The notes beneath the pieces were generated by a model that was not told the DNA's origin, ran no database searches, and saw only the letters and a program-made list of their open reading frames with translations. 25,266 nucleotides of DNA from Phycisphaerales bacterium UBA3190 (GTDB taxonomy: Bacteria > Planctomycetota > Phycisphaerae > Phycisphaerales > UBA1924), in the NCBI GenBank assembly GCA_002364005.1, contig DEXG01000008.1:104717-129982 (forward strand), written 5' to 3'. Shown one piece after another: positions 1 through 8,581 of the stretch. Position 1 is the stretch's first letter, and each line of letters starts with the position of its first letter. Both the position numbers and the translations under genes were made by a program.

Positions 1-1
1 C

Positions 2-37
2 TGGTTCACCGGCGGGCGGAGCCCGACACGAGTATGA
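2..37 (+). CDS. 3' tail of an upstream gene, possibly pstB (partial)
   Basis: Frame 2 reads WFTGGRSPTRV and then a TGA stop at 35-37. PstB, the ATPase of the phosphate ABC transporter, usually ends in a TGRFG-like tail and usually lies directly before phoU. Only the T-G-R resemblance and the position support this, so the identity is a guess. If correct, the stop lies 13 nt before the phoU start. Confidence 0.3.
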   Translation, partial: WFTGGRSPTRV

Positions 38-50
38 CCAAGGACGACCT

Positions 51-773
51 ATGCCTGATTCAAAGAATACCGCAGCCGACGCGAACCCCCCGATGCGAGT
101 TGCCAAAGACATCCAGCTCGACCATCAGCTGGCGGCGCTTCGCCGTCGTCTGATCCGCGAGGCCACGCGCGCCACCGACCTGCTCAAGCAGTCGTTCGAT
201 GTGCTGTTCAACAGCAGCGAGGCGGGCGTGAAGGAGATCCGGGACATCGAGAAAGAGATCGACGCCGAAGAGGTGAAGATCGAAGAAGAATGCTTCCGGA
301 TCCTGGCATTGCAGCAGCCGTTCGGGTCAGATTTCCGCATGCTCACCTTCTGTCTGAAGGTGAACTCGGACATCGAGCGCCTCGCGGATCACGCAACATC
401 GATGGCCAAGATCAGCAAGAAACTGCAGGGGCACGCATCGCAGTGGCCCCCGGCGTTGGAAGAGATGATGCAACGCACCCCCGTCATGTGCGAGGAACTG
501 CTGCGTGCGGTGATCAACAGCGATGTCGAAGCGGCGCAGCAGGTTGTTCTGCGTGACAAGATCATCGACCGGCTCGACAAGCAGGTCTTCCGAGAGCTGG
601 CCGAGTTCATCGAGCAGAATCCCTCGGACTCCTCCGAGTACATGCTGATGTACCGCATCTCCCGCGAGATCGAGCGTGTGGGCGATTTGCTGGGCAACAT
701 CGCCGAGGATGTTGTCTACCTCGTTACGGGCGAGATTGTCCGCCACGAGGGTAAGTCCAAGAAGCCTTCCTGA
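51..773 (+). CDS. phoU: Phosphate-specific transport accessory protein PhoU
   Basis: PhoU is a cytoplasmic metal-binding helical protein. It links the Pst phosphate transporter to the PhoR sensor kinase and represses the Pho regulon when phosphate is plentiful. At 240 aa the length is normal. Both three-helix repeats are visible: the first contains ALQQPFGSDFR and SDIERLADHA (about residues 87-116), the second RISREIERVGDLLGNIAEDV (about 203-222). These E/DxxxD-type motifs are the expected metal-cluster ligands. The N-terminal 15 residues are polar and look disordered. The chosen ATG follows AAGGA at about 8 nt. The first zinc-ribbon membrane protein begins 31 bp downstream, so co-transcription is possible, although that gene may also have its own promoter. 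Confidence 0.93.
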   Translation: MPDSKNTAADANPPMRVAKDIQLDHQLAALRRRLIREATRATDLLKQSFDVLFNSSEAGVKEIRDIEKEIDAEEVKIEEECFRILALQQPFGSDFRMLTFCLKVNSDIERLADHATSMAKISKKLQGHASQWPPALEEMMQRTPVMCEELLRAVINSDVEAAQQVVLRDKIIDRLDKQVFRELAEFIEQNPSDSSEYMLMYRISREIERVGDLLGNIAEDVVYLVTGEIVRHEGKSKKPS

Positions 774-792
774 AGCATGTAATAGAATCTGA

Positions 793-798
793 TATCAT
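793..798 (+). promoter_or_regulatory. Candidate -10 element for a leaderless transcript of the first zinc-ribbon gene
   Basis: TATCAT lies 6 nt before the ATG at 805, so initiation at the usual distance would begin at the start codon. No Shine-Dalgarno is visible. The stretch TATCATCAG-N3-ATG closely matches TATGATCAG-N3-ATG at 6995-7009. A -35 (CTGAAG, spacing 17) is weak. The element also sits inside the small inverted repeat CTGAT-ATC-ATCAG. Confidence 0.4.
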
Positions 799-804
799 CA
801 GCGC

Positions 805-2367
805 ATGCTGATTGTTTCGATATGTATCACTGCTATCGCATTGGTGCTCATGTTTGTTGGTCTTCGTGGGCGGCGCTCTCCGCACGGGGCGTACTGCCGC
901 GGCTGCCGGTTTGATCTCAGCGGGATCGATCTCAGTGATGCCCAGCCACGGTGCCCCGAATGTGGGGCAGATGTCGCCCAGCCCGGCGCCCGAACAGTTA
1001 CGGTGCGTCACAAGCGACCTGGACCGCTCTGGGCCGGCTGGTTGGTACTGCCCATCGGCATGGTATTGCTCGTCGTCTCATTCATGGGCGGCTTTGGTGC
1101 GATCTACTCGAACCTGCCCACGAACTCGCTGCTTACCCTGACCGAATGGGGCGACGACGAAGCGCTCGATGAACTCGTGCGGCGCATCGGATTGCCAGAC
1201 TCATCGCTGTCTGAGCACCACTGGGATCGCATCATCGAGCACGGTCTCAAGCTGCAGACAGAGGAATCGGTCGAGTGGGATTGGCGATGGGGCGAGCTGC
1301 TGAGTGTGGCCCTCACGACAAACCAGATGAGTCAGGAAGAGATCGGGCAGTACTTCCTCAACGGGCTGGCGCCCAAGCTCACAGTCAGGACCAAAGCCCA
1401 CCCCGGCGTCCGAGGCATCCCCAACCGGCTCGACATCACCCAGGACCGCATGTGGGCAATCAACTATAAGCCGACGAGCTATGCCGTCACCTGTTACCTG
1501 ATCGCGTTCGGCGAGGTCGGCAAGGAACCCGCGATGAAACTCGATGTGCGAGAGCACCCACGCGCGTTCAATATCAGCGCAACACCGGGGCAAAGGACCG
1601 GGGCCTCGTTCGGAGGCAGCGGCGGGATCAACCACGGGATCGAACGCGCACCGGGCGAGACCGCCCGTGTCTTCTTCGACTATGTGCTGCGTGTGCGGAA
1701 GTTGCAGGATGACACGCTGATCCTTGACACCATCGTGCGCGAAGAGTTCGATATCGAGTTCGTTGATCCATCCATGCCGCTCGTCGGGACGGTGCGCGAC
1801 GAAGCGCTCGCGCAGACACTGGGCAGGGAGATGTGGTGCACAGCGATACAGGTGCCCGCCCAGTTCCCCGAGCTCAACCAGTTCGGCATGTACAATGTCC
1901 TCTTGGGAATGGTCCATCTTCCCAGTGTGCGAGAGCACCTTGCCCTGCGGCTCTACATCGAGATCGACGGTGAGGAGATCGAAGTCGGCACCCGGAATGT
2001 CGAAGCGTCATCGCCGTCTGCTCACGGCGCCCAGCTGTGGGCGAGAACACGCCCGGACAACGAGTCCCAAGTCGAGCGTCTGCGGGCCTTGCATCAACGC
2101 CTGCTCGATGCGGGCCAAGTCCGCGTGATCGCGCGGTCAGACCCTGCGCTCGCTGCCCAAGAGCCCGATGCCGACGAGATCCTCGGCGTCGAGATCGTCT
2201 TTGATCATGTACCCATCAAGCTCGAAGAGCAGATCCCCGCGTACTACTCCGAGGTCCCCGATTCCACGACAGCCCCGCGACCGACATCGGTCCGGTCGAT
2301 CGGTATCGAGGATAATGAAATCACAGACGAAGGGGATGACACTGAGACCCCTGGAGAAACGCCATGA
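805..2367 (+). CDS. Zinc-ribbon two-helix membrane protein, tandem paralog 1
   Basis: Function unknown. The order is: helix 1 (residues 2-20), RGRR, zinc ribbon with C31/C34/C50/C53 (CRGCRFDLSG...CPECG), a basic stretch RHKR, helix 2 (about 75-100), then about 420 residues predicted outside the membrane. Positive charges on both sides of the ribbon place it in the cytoplasm. Family landmarks in the outer domain are EALDELVRR (119-128), WDWRWGE (159-165), a GEVGKEP-type segment, and a C-terminal SDPALAA block followed by HVPI. The last 35 residues are an acidic, Ser/Thr/Pro-rich tail absent from the other copies. The stop overlaps the next start as ATGA, implying translational coupling. The ribbon type is, from memory, common in planctomycete membrane proteins, but I know of no named function for this architecture. 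Confidence 0.85.
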   Translation: MLIVSICITAIALVLMFVGLRGRRSPHGAYCRGCRFDLSGIDLSDAQPRCPECGADVAQPGARTVTVRHKRPGPLWAGWLVLPIGMVLLVVSFMGGFGAIYSNLPTNSLLTLTEWGDDEALDELVRRIGLPDSSLSEHHWDRIIEHGLKLQTEESVEWDWRWGELLSVALTTNQMSQEEIGQYFLNGLAPKLTVRTKAHPGVRGIPNRLDITQDRMWAINYKPTSYAVTCYLIAFGEVGKEPAMKLDVREHPRAFNISATPGQRTGASFGGSGGINHGIERAPGETARVFFDYVLRVRKLQDDTLILDTIVREEFDIEFVDPSMPLVGTVRDEALAQTLGREMWCTAIQVPAQFPELNQFGMYNVLLGMVHLPSVREHLALRLYIEIDGEEIEVGTRNVEASSPSAHGAQLWARTRPDNESQVERLRALHQRLLDAGQVRVIARSDPALAAQEPDADEILGVEIVFDHVPIKLEEQIPAYYSEVPDSTTAPRPTSVRSIGIEDNEITDEGDDTETPGETP

Positions 2368-3866
2368 TCAAACTCACGGCCGCTTTGTTGTGCGTCGCAG
2401 TGATACTGGTCGCGATTGCCCTTCGTGGGCGTGTGAACCAACGCGGCGTGTTCTGCCGCAGGTGCAAGTTCGATCTCGCCGGGATCGACACCAATACCAC
2501 GCAGGCCAGGTGCCCCGAGTGCGGTTCAGATGTATCCTCCGCGTCAGCACGCCGCACCAGTCTGCGTCGTCGCTCACCCTTGATGCTTGGCGTCGCGTCG
2601 GTGCTGATCCTTCTGAGCGTGGCCCTGCTGGGCTTCGGGGTCTCGGGAAAGTCGAGCATCGTGCTTGGCTGGCTGCCCGATGAGACCGTGCTCTGGCTCA
2701 CCGAGCAGGGCATGGGCGAGGCGCTCGACGAGCTGGTGGTGCGGGTGTCCGACGCCGCCGACCCACTGCCCGATGAACTCTGGAAGCGTGCGATCGAAGA
2801 TGCGCTGACGCACCAGGCCGACCAGTCGCAGGTCTGGGACCCGCGATGGGGCGAGGTGCTCTCGGTATCCTTCGGCAACCCGCTCATGACCGATGCGCAG
2901 ATGGAGCAGTACATCGGGAACGGTTTTCAAGTCGAGGCGGTCATCCGAGATCGCGTGCACCGTGCGGAGGAATGGGTCGATGTTACGCTCACGCCCAAGG
3001 CCACCCGCATCAGCAGTCTGAACTACAACAACACGGCCTACTACCTCGCCATCAGGCCGATCACCGCGGGCGTGGTGGGGGAGGAGCCGTTCTCATACCG
3101 GAGCAACGATGGGTTTCTCACGAACTTTGCGATCTCGAGCTACGGCAGCTATATGGTACCTTGGAGTGGCCAGATCAAACCCACTGAAACGGGCTTCGAT
3201 GTGGAGCCGGGGACCGAGGTCCCGGTCTTCATTGAGTACGAGCTGAAGCTCATCGAATCAGGGCGTATGTCCTATCTGGCCGGGCATTATCGCAGCGAGC
3301 AATCCGTGCTGGTGCTCCCCGAGCACGAGCCGATCGTGCCGTTGTTCACAGATCCGACACTGGCCCAGCAGATGCGTGACTCCGCGAAGGTCACACCCCT
3401 GCGTGTGCTGACCAATATCCCCGGCCCGAACAAGAACGATTACGGGAGCTACGACGGGTATAGCGTGATCGGGATGCGGATGGAGTTCGATACGCTGCCC
3501 GCGCCAATCGCGCTGGTCATGTCGATCCGATTCGCCGACGGCACGCTGGTCGAACTCGGAGAATGGGTCCAGCATGATCTCACACGAAATAAGGGAATCG
3601 CCGTCTGGCCCAAGGGCTACTACGACCCGGAGGCGCACGAGCGGGCAACAGCCCTCATCGATCGCTTGCTCGACGAGGGTGCCGCCGATGTCGTATTCCA
3701 CACCGACGCCACCCGCGCCGACCACACCCCCGGCATCGATCGCGTGCTCGAGCTGGCGTTTGAGATCAAGGATGTCCCAGTTGAGGGCGTGGAGGAGAAG
3801 ATCGAAGTTCAGAAAACTTCCAAGCCGGGTGACCCCTGGTACGGTGTCACCGGTATATCTGAATAA
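2364..3866 (+). CDS. Zinc-ribbon two-helix membrane protein, tandem paralog 2
   Basis: Function unknown; 500 aa. The layout matches paralog 1: helix 1 (about 4-20), RGR at 21-23, zinc ribbon C31/C34/C50/C53 (CRRCKFDLAGID...CPECG), an Arg-rich stretch RRTSLRRR, helix 2 (about 72-95), then the extracytoplasmic domain. Shared landmarks are EALDELVVR, WDPRWGEVLS, YYLAIRPITAGVVGEEP, a FIEYELKLIESG strand segment and the C-terminal TDATRADHTPGID block followed by KDVPVE. The ATG overlaps the previous stop (ATGA), the tightest link in the array. The 52 bp to the next gene contain a good ribosome site (GGGGA) but no clear terminator. Confidence 0.87.
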   Translation: MIKLTAALLCVAVILVAIALRGRVNQRGVFCRRCKFDLAGIDTNTTQARCPECGSDVSSASARRTSLRRRSPLMLGVASVLILLSVALLGFGVSGKSSIVLGWLPDETVLWLTEQGMGEALDELVVRVSDAADPLPDELWKRAIEDALTHQADQSQVWDPRWGEVLSVSFGNPLMTDAQMEQYIGNGFQVEAVIRDRVHRAEEWVDVTLTPKATRISSLNYNNTAYYLAIRPITAGVVGEEPFSYRSNDGFLTNFAISSYGSYMVPWSGQIKPTETGFDVEPGTEVPVFIEYELKLIESGRMSYLAGHYRSEQSVLVLPEHEPIVPLFTDPTLAQQMRDSAKVTPLRVLTNIPGPNKNDYGSYDGYSVIGMRMEFDTLPAPIALVMSIRFADGTLVELGEWVQHDLTRNKGIAVWPKGYYDPEAHERATALIDRLLDEGAADVVFHTDATRADHTPGIDRVLELAFEIKDVPVEGVEEKIEVQKTSKPGDPWYGVTGISE

Positions 3867-3918
3867 CGCGGCCGTGGGGCATGCAATATGAATATCTGCA
3901 GTTGATTGGGGAAGCAAG

Positions 3919-5433
3919 TTGATCATCACAAGCATCGGGCTCTGTGTACTGGCATTCATACTCCTTGTCCTCGGCGTTCGCGGGCGCGTCGTCTCACGCG
4001 GCGTGTTCTGCCGCAAGTGCCGGTTCGATCTGGCAGGCATCGATCGCCAGGGCAGCCAGCCCAAGTGTCCCGAGTGCGGGCGGGATATCGCCGACCAGAG
4101 GGCCACCCGCCCGGTCCTTCGCCGCAAACGCCCCGTGGTGCTCGTGTTCGGGCTGCTGATCCTGCTGACCGGCGGCTCGCTCTTGGGTATCGTGGCCTCC
4201 AACAACACCGCACGCGTCCTCGCCGCCATGCCCGACCCGGTGGTCTTCACCCTCCACGCCCTGGGCATGGACGCGGCGTACACCGAGATCGCGACCAACC
4301 GCCTCACACAACCAGCCGGCCTGAGTGATGCGACCTGGTCGAAGCTCATCGAGACCGCATTAGAACATCAGGCCAATACGAACATCGTTTGGGACCCGCG
4401 CGACGGCGAGGTGCTGATGCGGGCATTCACGCTCGGGCTGCTCTCGCCCGAACAGATCGAGCAGTACTTCGATCTCGGGATCGAGCCCTTCGCCGAGTTC
4501 CCCGACGAGATCAGGCACGGCGTCGATGCGATGGGCCTCACCCTCGCGGTTCAGCCAAACGGGCGCCTCACCAGTCTGAGCGGGACGATGGGCTCGCTCA
4601 CCGACGGCACCGACACGGTCTGGAATCGGATCGGGATCACGGCCTCTGGCATCGTCGATCCGGCATACGAGGTCCAGTTGACGAACTACGCCGGCTACAC
4701 GGGGCTCGACATCCCGGGGCCGTACGGCGGCGGACGGGGATCAATCGGCGGCAAGCTGACATTCGATGACCTCGACTGGGACACGATCCAACCCGGCCAG
4801 TCATACACCTTCTACATCAAATACAAGACCGGTGTCGTACGCATGTCCGATGGCCACATCCACCAAGAACAGGTAGGGACCCTGCAGCACACCGTCCGGA
4901 TCCTTCCGAGCGATGCCCAGCTGATCGAACTCGACACCCACCCCGATACGATCGCCGCCTTCCAGGACCATCCCGCTTTCCGCGTTTCTCCGCTGCACAT
5001 TTTCTCTGCTGAAGATCGTCTCAACAACGATCGTGGCACGCACCTCGCCGAGTGCGGGACGGTCGTCGAGAACCTGCCCGTCGCGGTCACGGGGCATGCG
5101 GTGCTTATCTTCCAAGGGCAGGAGTACCCGATGGGACCGGTGCTCAACGCGGCGAGGAGCGGGCACGGGATGAGTGGAATTCGATGGATCGAAACAGCCC
5201 CGATCCCCGAGGGCCTGGTCGAGTCCATGCTCCAAGCTGGCAGCGTGACGATCGAGATCCGCCCAGACCCGGTTGTCGCAGAGAAAGTGCCCGGCGTGAA
5301 GCGCATCCTGGGCCTGCCGCTCCGGTTTGAGGATGTCATCGTCACCGACGAACCCATGCCGACATCACAAACAAGCGAGCTCAAGCCCGACCAGCGCATT
5401 GGGCGCGTGGTCACCGATCCAGCCGACGAATGA
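3919..5433 (+). CDS. Zinc-ribbon two-helix membrane protein, tandem paralog 3 (TTG start)
   Basis: Function unknown; 504 aa. The start is TTG at 3919, preceded by GGGGA with about 6 nt spacing. It is supported because it puts RGR at 21-23 and the ribbon cysteines at 31/34/50/53, exactly as in the other four copies. The ribbon reads CRKCRFDLAGID...CPECG. It is followed by basic residues, helix 2 (about 73-95) and the outer domain. Here the WD-x-R-W-GE landmark is WDPRDGE, with Asp replacing the second Trp. The central region contains a Gly/Tyr-rich stretch (about 255-275) and a SYTFYIKYKTGVVRMSDG segment aligning with the strand segments of its neighbours. The C-terminal block is RPDPVVAEKVPGVKRILGL. 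Confidence 0.86.
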   Translation: MIITSIGLCVLAFILLVLGVRGRVVSRGVFCRKCRFDLAGIDRQGSQPKCPECGRDIADQRATRPVLRRKRPVVLVFGLLILLTGGSLLGIVASNNTARVLAAMPDPVVFTLHALGMDAAYTEIATNRLTQPAGLSDATWSKLIETALEHQANTNIVWDPRDGEVLMRAFTLGLLSPEQIEQYFDLGIEPFAEFPDEIRHGVDAMGLTLAVQPNGRLTSLSGTMGSLTDGTDTVWNRIGITASGIVDPAYEVQLTNYAGYTGLDIPGPYGGGRGSIGGKLTFDDLDWDTIQPGQSYTFYIKYKTGVVRMSDGHIHQEQVGTLQHTVRILPSDAQLIELDTHPDTIAAFQDHPAFRVSPLHIFSAEDRLNNDRGTHLAECGTVVENLPVAVTGHAVLIFQGQEYPMGPVLNAARSGHGMSGIRWIETAPIPEGLVESMLQAGSVTIEIRPDPVVAEKVPGVKRILGLPLRFEDVIVTDEPMPTSQTSELKPDQRIGRVVTDPADE

Positions 5434-5476
5434 ACTCAGGCCACCGCCGCACACACATCAGCCCCACGGTCCCCAC

Positions 5477-6976
5477 ATGCTCACCATCGCCATCCTCATC
5501 ACGATTCTTGGACTCCTGGTCCTGATGCTCGGTCTGCGGGGCCGGATCGCCCAGCGGGGCACCTTCTGCCGACGATGCCGGTTCGACCTCGCAGGGATCG
5601 AGACCCACGGCGACGATGCCAAATGTCCCGAATGCGGGCGGCCGATCGGGACCCCGGGCACGACCAGATCCGTTCGCCGCGCCAAAAGCAAGGGCGTGAT
5701 CGTGCTCTCGGTTGTGCTGCTGCTGATGGGCATCGGGGTCGGTGCGGTGGCGCTGACTGGCAACACATCGAAGTTCTACGAGTTCATGCCCAACCGAGTC
5801 GTGCTCTTTGCCTCGCAGTGGGGGGTCGACGAGGCGCTCGACGAGCTGCTCGCACGCCTTGGTGCCACGAAACCCAACGAGCAATGGGTGTGGGACGACG
5901 CGATCAAACTGGCAATGGACAGCCAGGCAGATCGAAGCCTTACATGGAACCCGCGATGGGGCGAGATCATCTCACGCGCCTGGCAGGGCAACCACCTCAG
6001 CGAAGAGCAGAAGCTCCAGATCGCGACCAACGCCTACGAATATGAATATCTCGTCCGTGATCGCGTGCGCATCGACGCACCCTACATCTCGCATACGCTC
6101 AAAGAGCACTCGGCAAGACACACCGCGATCACCCAGTTCCAGACCGGGTACAAGCTGAGATTCAGCGATTACGCCAGCGGCGGCCGGTTCGGTGACCAGG
6201 CCTGGGAAAACCCGGTCGGCGGGAGCATGTCCTCGACATTCAGCTTCCCACGCCAGGGCTTCACGGGGCACTCTGCAATGGGAGGCGGGATCACCGTTCC
6301 CAGCCGAATCCGTGAGCAGCTGAGCGTGGGTGACGAACTCGAGATCTACTACGAGTTCCAGTTGAGACTCGAACGCCTCAGCGATACGAGCATCACCGAG
6401 TCCGTTCCGATCCGATTCGAACGCACCGTTCGCGTCATCGGTGCCGGCGAGCCCATCGTGCAGGTCATCGACGACCCGGTGAGCGCCAAAGCGATTACCA
6501 AAGGCGCCAGCATCGAGCCGCTCACCGGGGTGGTTCTGGGATCGGTGCAGTACGGCCGGTACGACGAGCTGGCCGCCACCACCATGAACTTCACGCACCT
6601 CCCCGAGCCACTCAGTGGCGAGGTCTTCCTCCAGCACCCGATCGACGGCGAGCGCGTCTTCGTCGGCACAGTGGCCCTGCAAGAACAACCCAAGAAACGG
6701 ACCAACTGGACCCATAGCGTTCCCCTGCCGATCCACATGGGCAATGAAACCGACATGGTCGAGACGATCAGACGGGTCACACGAGACGGGGTGGTCGATG
6801 TGATCTTCCAGACCGACCCGAAAGCCGCCGAACGCAACCCCATGATCGATGAAGTCGTAGACCTGGAGTTCCACTTCGACGCCGTGCCGGTGGAGTGGTT
6901 CGAGAGCATGGGCGAGATGTACCAAGCCCGTGTCCAGAGCGCCCCGATCCCCGCCAGCGAGCATTCCGAAGACTGA
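5477..6976 (+). CDS. Zinc-ribbon two-helix membrane protein, tandem paralog 4
   Basis: Function unknown; 499 aa from the ATG at 5477. The open frame extends upstream to 5327, but that would overlap paralog 3 by about 107 bp and add a His/Pro-rich leader with no homology to the family. Starting at 5477 gives helix 1 at 2-20, RGR at 21-23 and ribbon cysteines at 31/34/50/53 (CRRCRFDLAG...CPECG), identical in position to the other copies. Later landmarks are EALDELLARLG, WNPRWGEIIS, EIYYEFQLRLERLSD and the C-terminal VIFQTDPKAAERNPMIDEV block followed by FDAVPVEW. No Shine-Dalgarno is visible before the ATG, so translation may depend on the upstream gene (43 bp gap). Confidence 0.86.
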   Translation: MLTIAILITILGLLVLMLGLRGRIAQRGTFCRRCRFDLAGIETHGDDAKCPECGRPIGTPGTTRSVRRAKSKGVIVLSVVLLLMGIGVGAVALTGNTSKFYEFMPNRVVLFASQWGVDEALDELLARLGATKPNEQWVWDDAIKLAMDSQADRSLTWNPRWGEIISRAWQGNHLSEEQKLQIATNAYEYEYLVRDRVRIDAPYISHTLKEHSARHTAITQFQTGYKLRFSDYASGGRFGDQAWENPVGGSMSSTFSFPRQGFTGHSAMGGGITVPSRIREQLSVGDELEIYYEFQLRLERLSDTSITESVPIRFERTVRVIGAGEPIVQVIDDPVSAKAITKGASIEPLTGVVLGSVQYGRYDELAATTMNFTHLPEPLSGEVFLQHPIDGERVFVGTVALQEQPKKRTNWTHSVPLPIHMGNETDMVETIRRVTRDGVVDVIFQTDPKAAERNPMIDEVVDLEFHFDAVPVEWFESMGEMYQARVQSAPIPASEHSED

Positions 6977-6994
6977 TCCGGCACGCACTTTTGG

Positions 6995-7000
6995 TATGAT
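6995..7000 (+). promoter_or_regulatory. Candidate -10 element before the fifth zinc-ribbon gene
   Basis: TATGAT ends 6 nt before the ATG at 7007. The match to 793-807 covers the -10, the following CAG, the spacing and the ATG. Any -35 (CTGATC at 6973-6978, 16 bp upstream) is weak. AGAGG also sits just before the ATG. It is too close to serve that ATG, but would be well spaced for a GTG two codons later (7013). Confidence 0.4.
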
Positions 7001-7006
7001 CAGAGG

Positions 7007-8539
7007 ATGAGTGTGATTTTCCTCATCTTGCTGCTGATTGCTTTCCTGTTTGTTGGCTTCGGCGTAGAGGGGCGCGTGGTGGCCAATGGCTTGTTCTGCC
7101 CAAAGTGCGGCTACGACCTCGATGTGCTCCGAAACCAGCTGCCCTTCGCCCGGTGTCCTGAGTGCGGCATGGAGTTTGGACCCGGAGTCAGACCCAACAC
7201 GGAGCTCAGGGAAAAGCGGAAATGGCTCTTTGTACTCGCCGCGGTGGTTGTGTTACTCCCAATCGCGATCGGGTACTCACGCTCTCCCAGCGGGAAGGCC
7301 ATGATCTACTCGAGCCTTCCGGATAGCGTGGTGGTCAACTTCGCGATCGAAGGTGACTCCATCGCCCTAGCCGATTTGATGAGTCGTGCGATCGTGGCCC
7401 CAGGCGAGCCGCAACTCGACGAGGAGCTCTGGGACACGATCATCGAGCACACTCTGGTCGACATACAACAGGCGCTCGTACCCGAGTTTGGGTCGAGGGC
7501 ATTTGTAGATGCCAGGTGGGGCGAACTCTTGGTATATGCGATCAATCATCGTCAACTCACGAATGAGCAGTTGATTCGATATGTCACCGATGTGATGGAT
7601 TATCAGATTGAGCTGCCCACGCGGCTCGCGATCGATTCTGAGCACATGTACTACAAAGCCCTGCACAAGACCGGGGTTGCCAGATGGGTGGGGTACAAGG
7701 ATGATCGAGACCGAGCGCAGTTTGTATTCGAGGTCACCCTGCTGGGTGTTGGTGTGTCAGGGCAGGATCCCGTGGTCCCCGTGAATACACAGGTGTTCAA
7801 GATGGGCTTGCTGGCGACTGGGCCGGGAACGGATCATGTCGACAAGGTCCCCAGCTATGGCATGATCGGAGGCATCGCTCCGCTGTTGGCGGGTCAAGAA
7901 AGCGACACGATCGACCTCTACGCACGCTCACGGATCAGCATCTATGACGGGGTCACCAATGAGCTGCTCACGAGTAAAGATATCGAAACGATCCATCCCT
8001 GCGAGGTTCTACCCCGGGAGATGGCGATGCCAAAGCTGCTTGAGGAAGACGATGTCCGACTTGGCTACTGCGATCGCATGAACCTTGGAAAGATCAGCGT
8101 GTACGCCGATACCCGAGCGGAGTTCTTACCCGATGAGGGGGAGCCGGTCATGGCGATCGGCGTTCGATTCCCAGGGGATATTGAGCATGGCATCGCGCTT
8201 GATGTGCTGGTCCGTGTGGGCGACGAGACCCTGCAGATCGGTTCATGCGTGCGAAGCCCGCTCTTCAATGACATGTACTCCTACAGAGTAGTGACACTCA
8301 ATGCACCCGCTTTGGGCTCACCGGAGCGTTTGCGTATGATCAAGATCATCAATACGATGCTGAATAAGGGGCGGGTTGAGGTGCTTCTCCGAACCAATCC
8401 GGAGCGAGCCCTTGGTTACCCTGGGATTGATCAAGTTGTTGACATCCGGGCCACCTTCCAGCATGTGGGGGTGCTGAGCGGGAGCAAGGCGAGTCAGCGG
8501 CCGCATCCGTATTATGGGTATACCGCGATCTGTGAGTGA
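7007..8539 (+). CDS. Zinc-ribbon two-helix membrane protein, divergent tandem paralog 5
   Basis: Function unknown; 510 aa. This is the most divergent member. RGR is EGR at 21-23 and the ribbon reads CPKCGYDLDV...CPECG, but its cysteines are still at 31/34/50/53. Helix 2 is at about 73-92. WD-x-R-W-GE is reduced to VDARWGELL, and the segment before it carries an insertion relative to the other copies. The C-terminal block LLRTNPERALGYPGIDQVV followed by QHVGV is retained. Codon use looks richer in A/T than in paralogs 3 and 4, which may mean separate ancestry or slower amelioration; this was not measured. ATG 7007 was chosen from the cysteine alignment; GTG 7013 is the alternative. A strong terminator hairpin lies about 40 bp after the stop. 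Confidence 0.85.
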   Translation: MSVIFLILLLIAFLFVGFGVEGRVVANGLFCPKCGYDLDVLRNQLPFARCPECGMEFGPGVRPNTELREKRKWLFVLAAVVVLLPIAIGYSRSPSGKAMIYSSLPDSVVVNFAIEGDSIALADLMSRAIVAPGEPQLDEELWDTIIEHTLVDIQQALVPEFGSRAFVDARWGELLVYAINHRQLTNEQLIRYVTDVMDYQIELPTRLAIDSEHMYYKALHKTGVARWVGYKDDRDRAQFVFEVTLLGVGVSGQDPVVPVNTQVFKMGLLATGPGTDHVDKVPSYGMIGGIAPLLAGQESDTIDLYARSRISIYDGVTNELLTSKDIETIHPCEVLPREMAMPKLLEEDDVRLGYCDRMNLGKISVYADTRAEFLPDEGEPVMAIGVRFPGDIEHGIALDVLVRVGDETLQIGSCVRSPLFNDMYSYRVVTLNAPALGSPERLRMIKIINTMLNKGRVEVLLRTNPERALGYPGIDQVVDIRATFQHVGVLSGSKASQRPHPYYGYTAICE

Positions 8540-8581
8540 TCACAGGCAGTGGGGCAGGGGATGAATGATGAGCGCGCACGA

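Noticed and set aside
3258..4349. 363-codon minus-strand frame across zinc-ribbon copies 2 and 3
   Set aside because: It runs across a gene boundary opposite two well-supported genes and has no family motifs.
5327..5476. Upstream extension of the fourth zinc-ribbon gene
   Set aside because: It overlaps the previous gene and adds a His/Pro-rich leader that breaks the residue spacing shared by all five copies.
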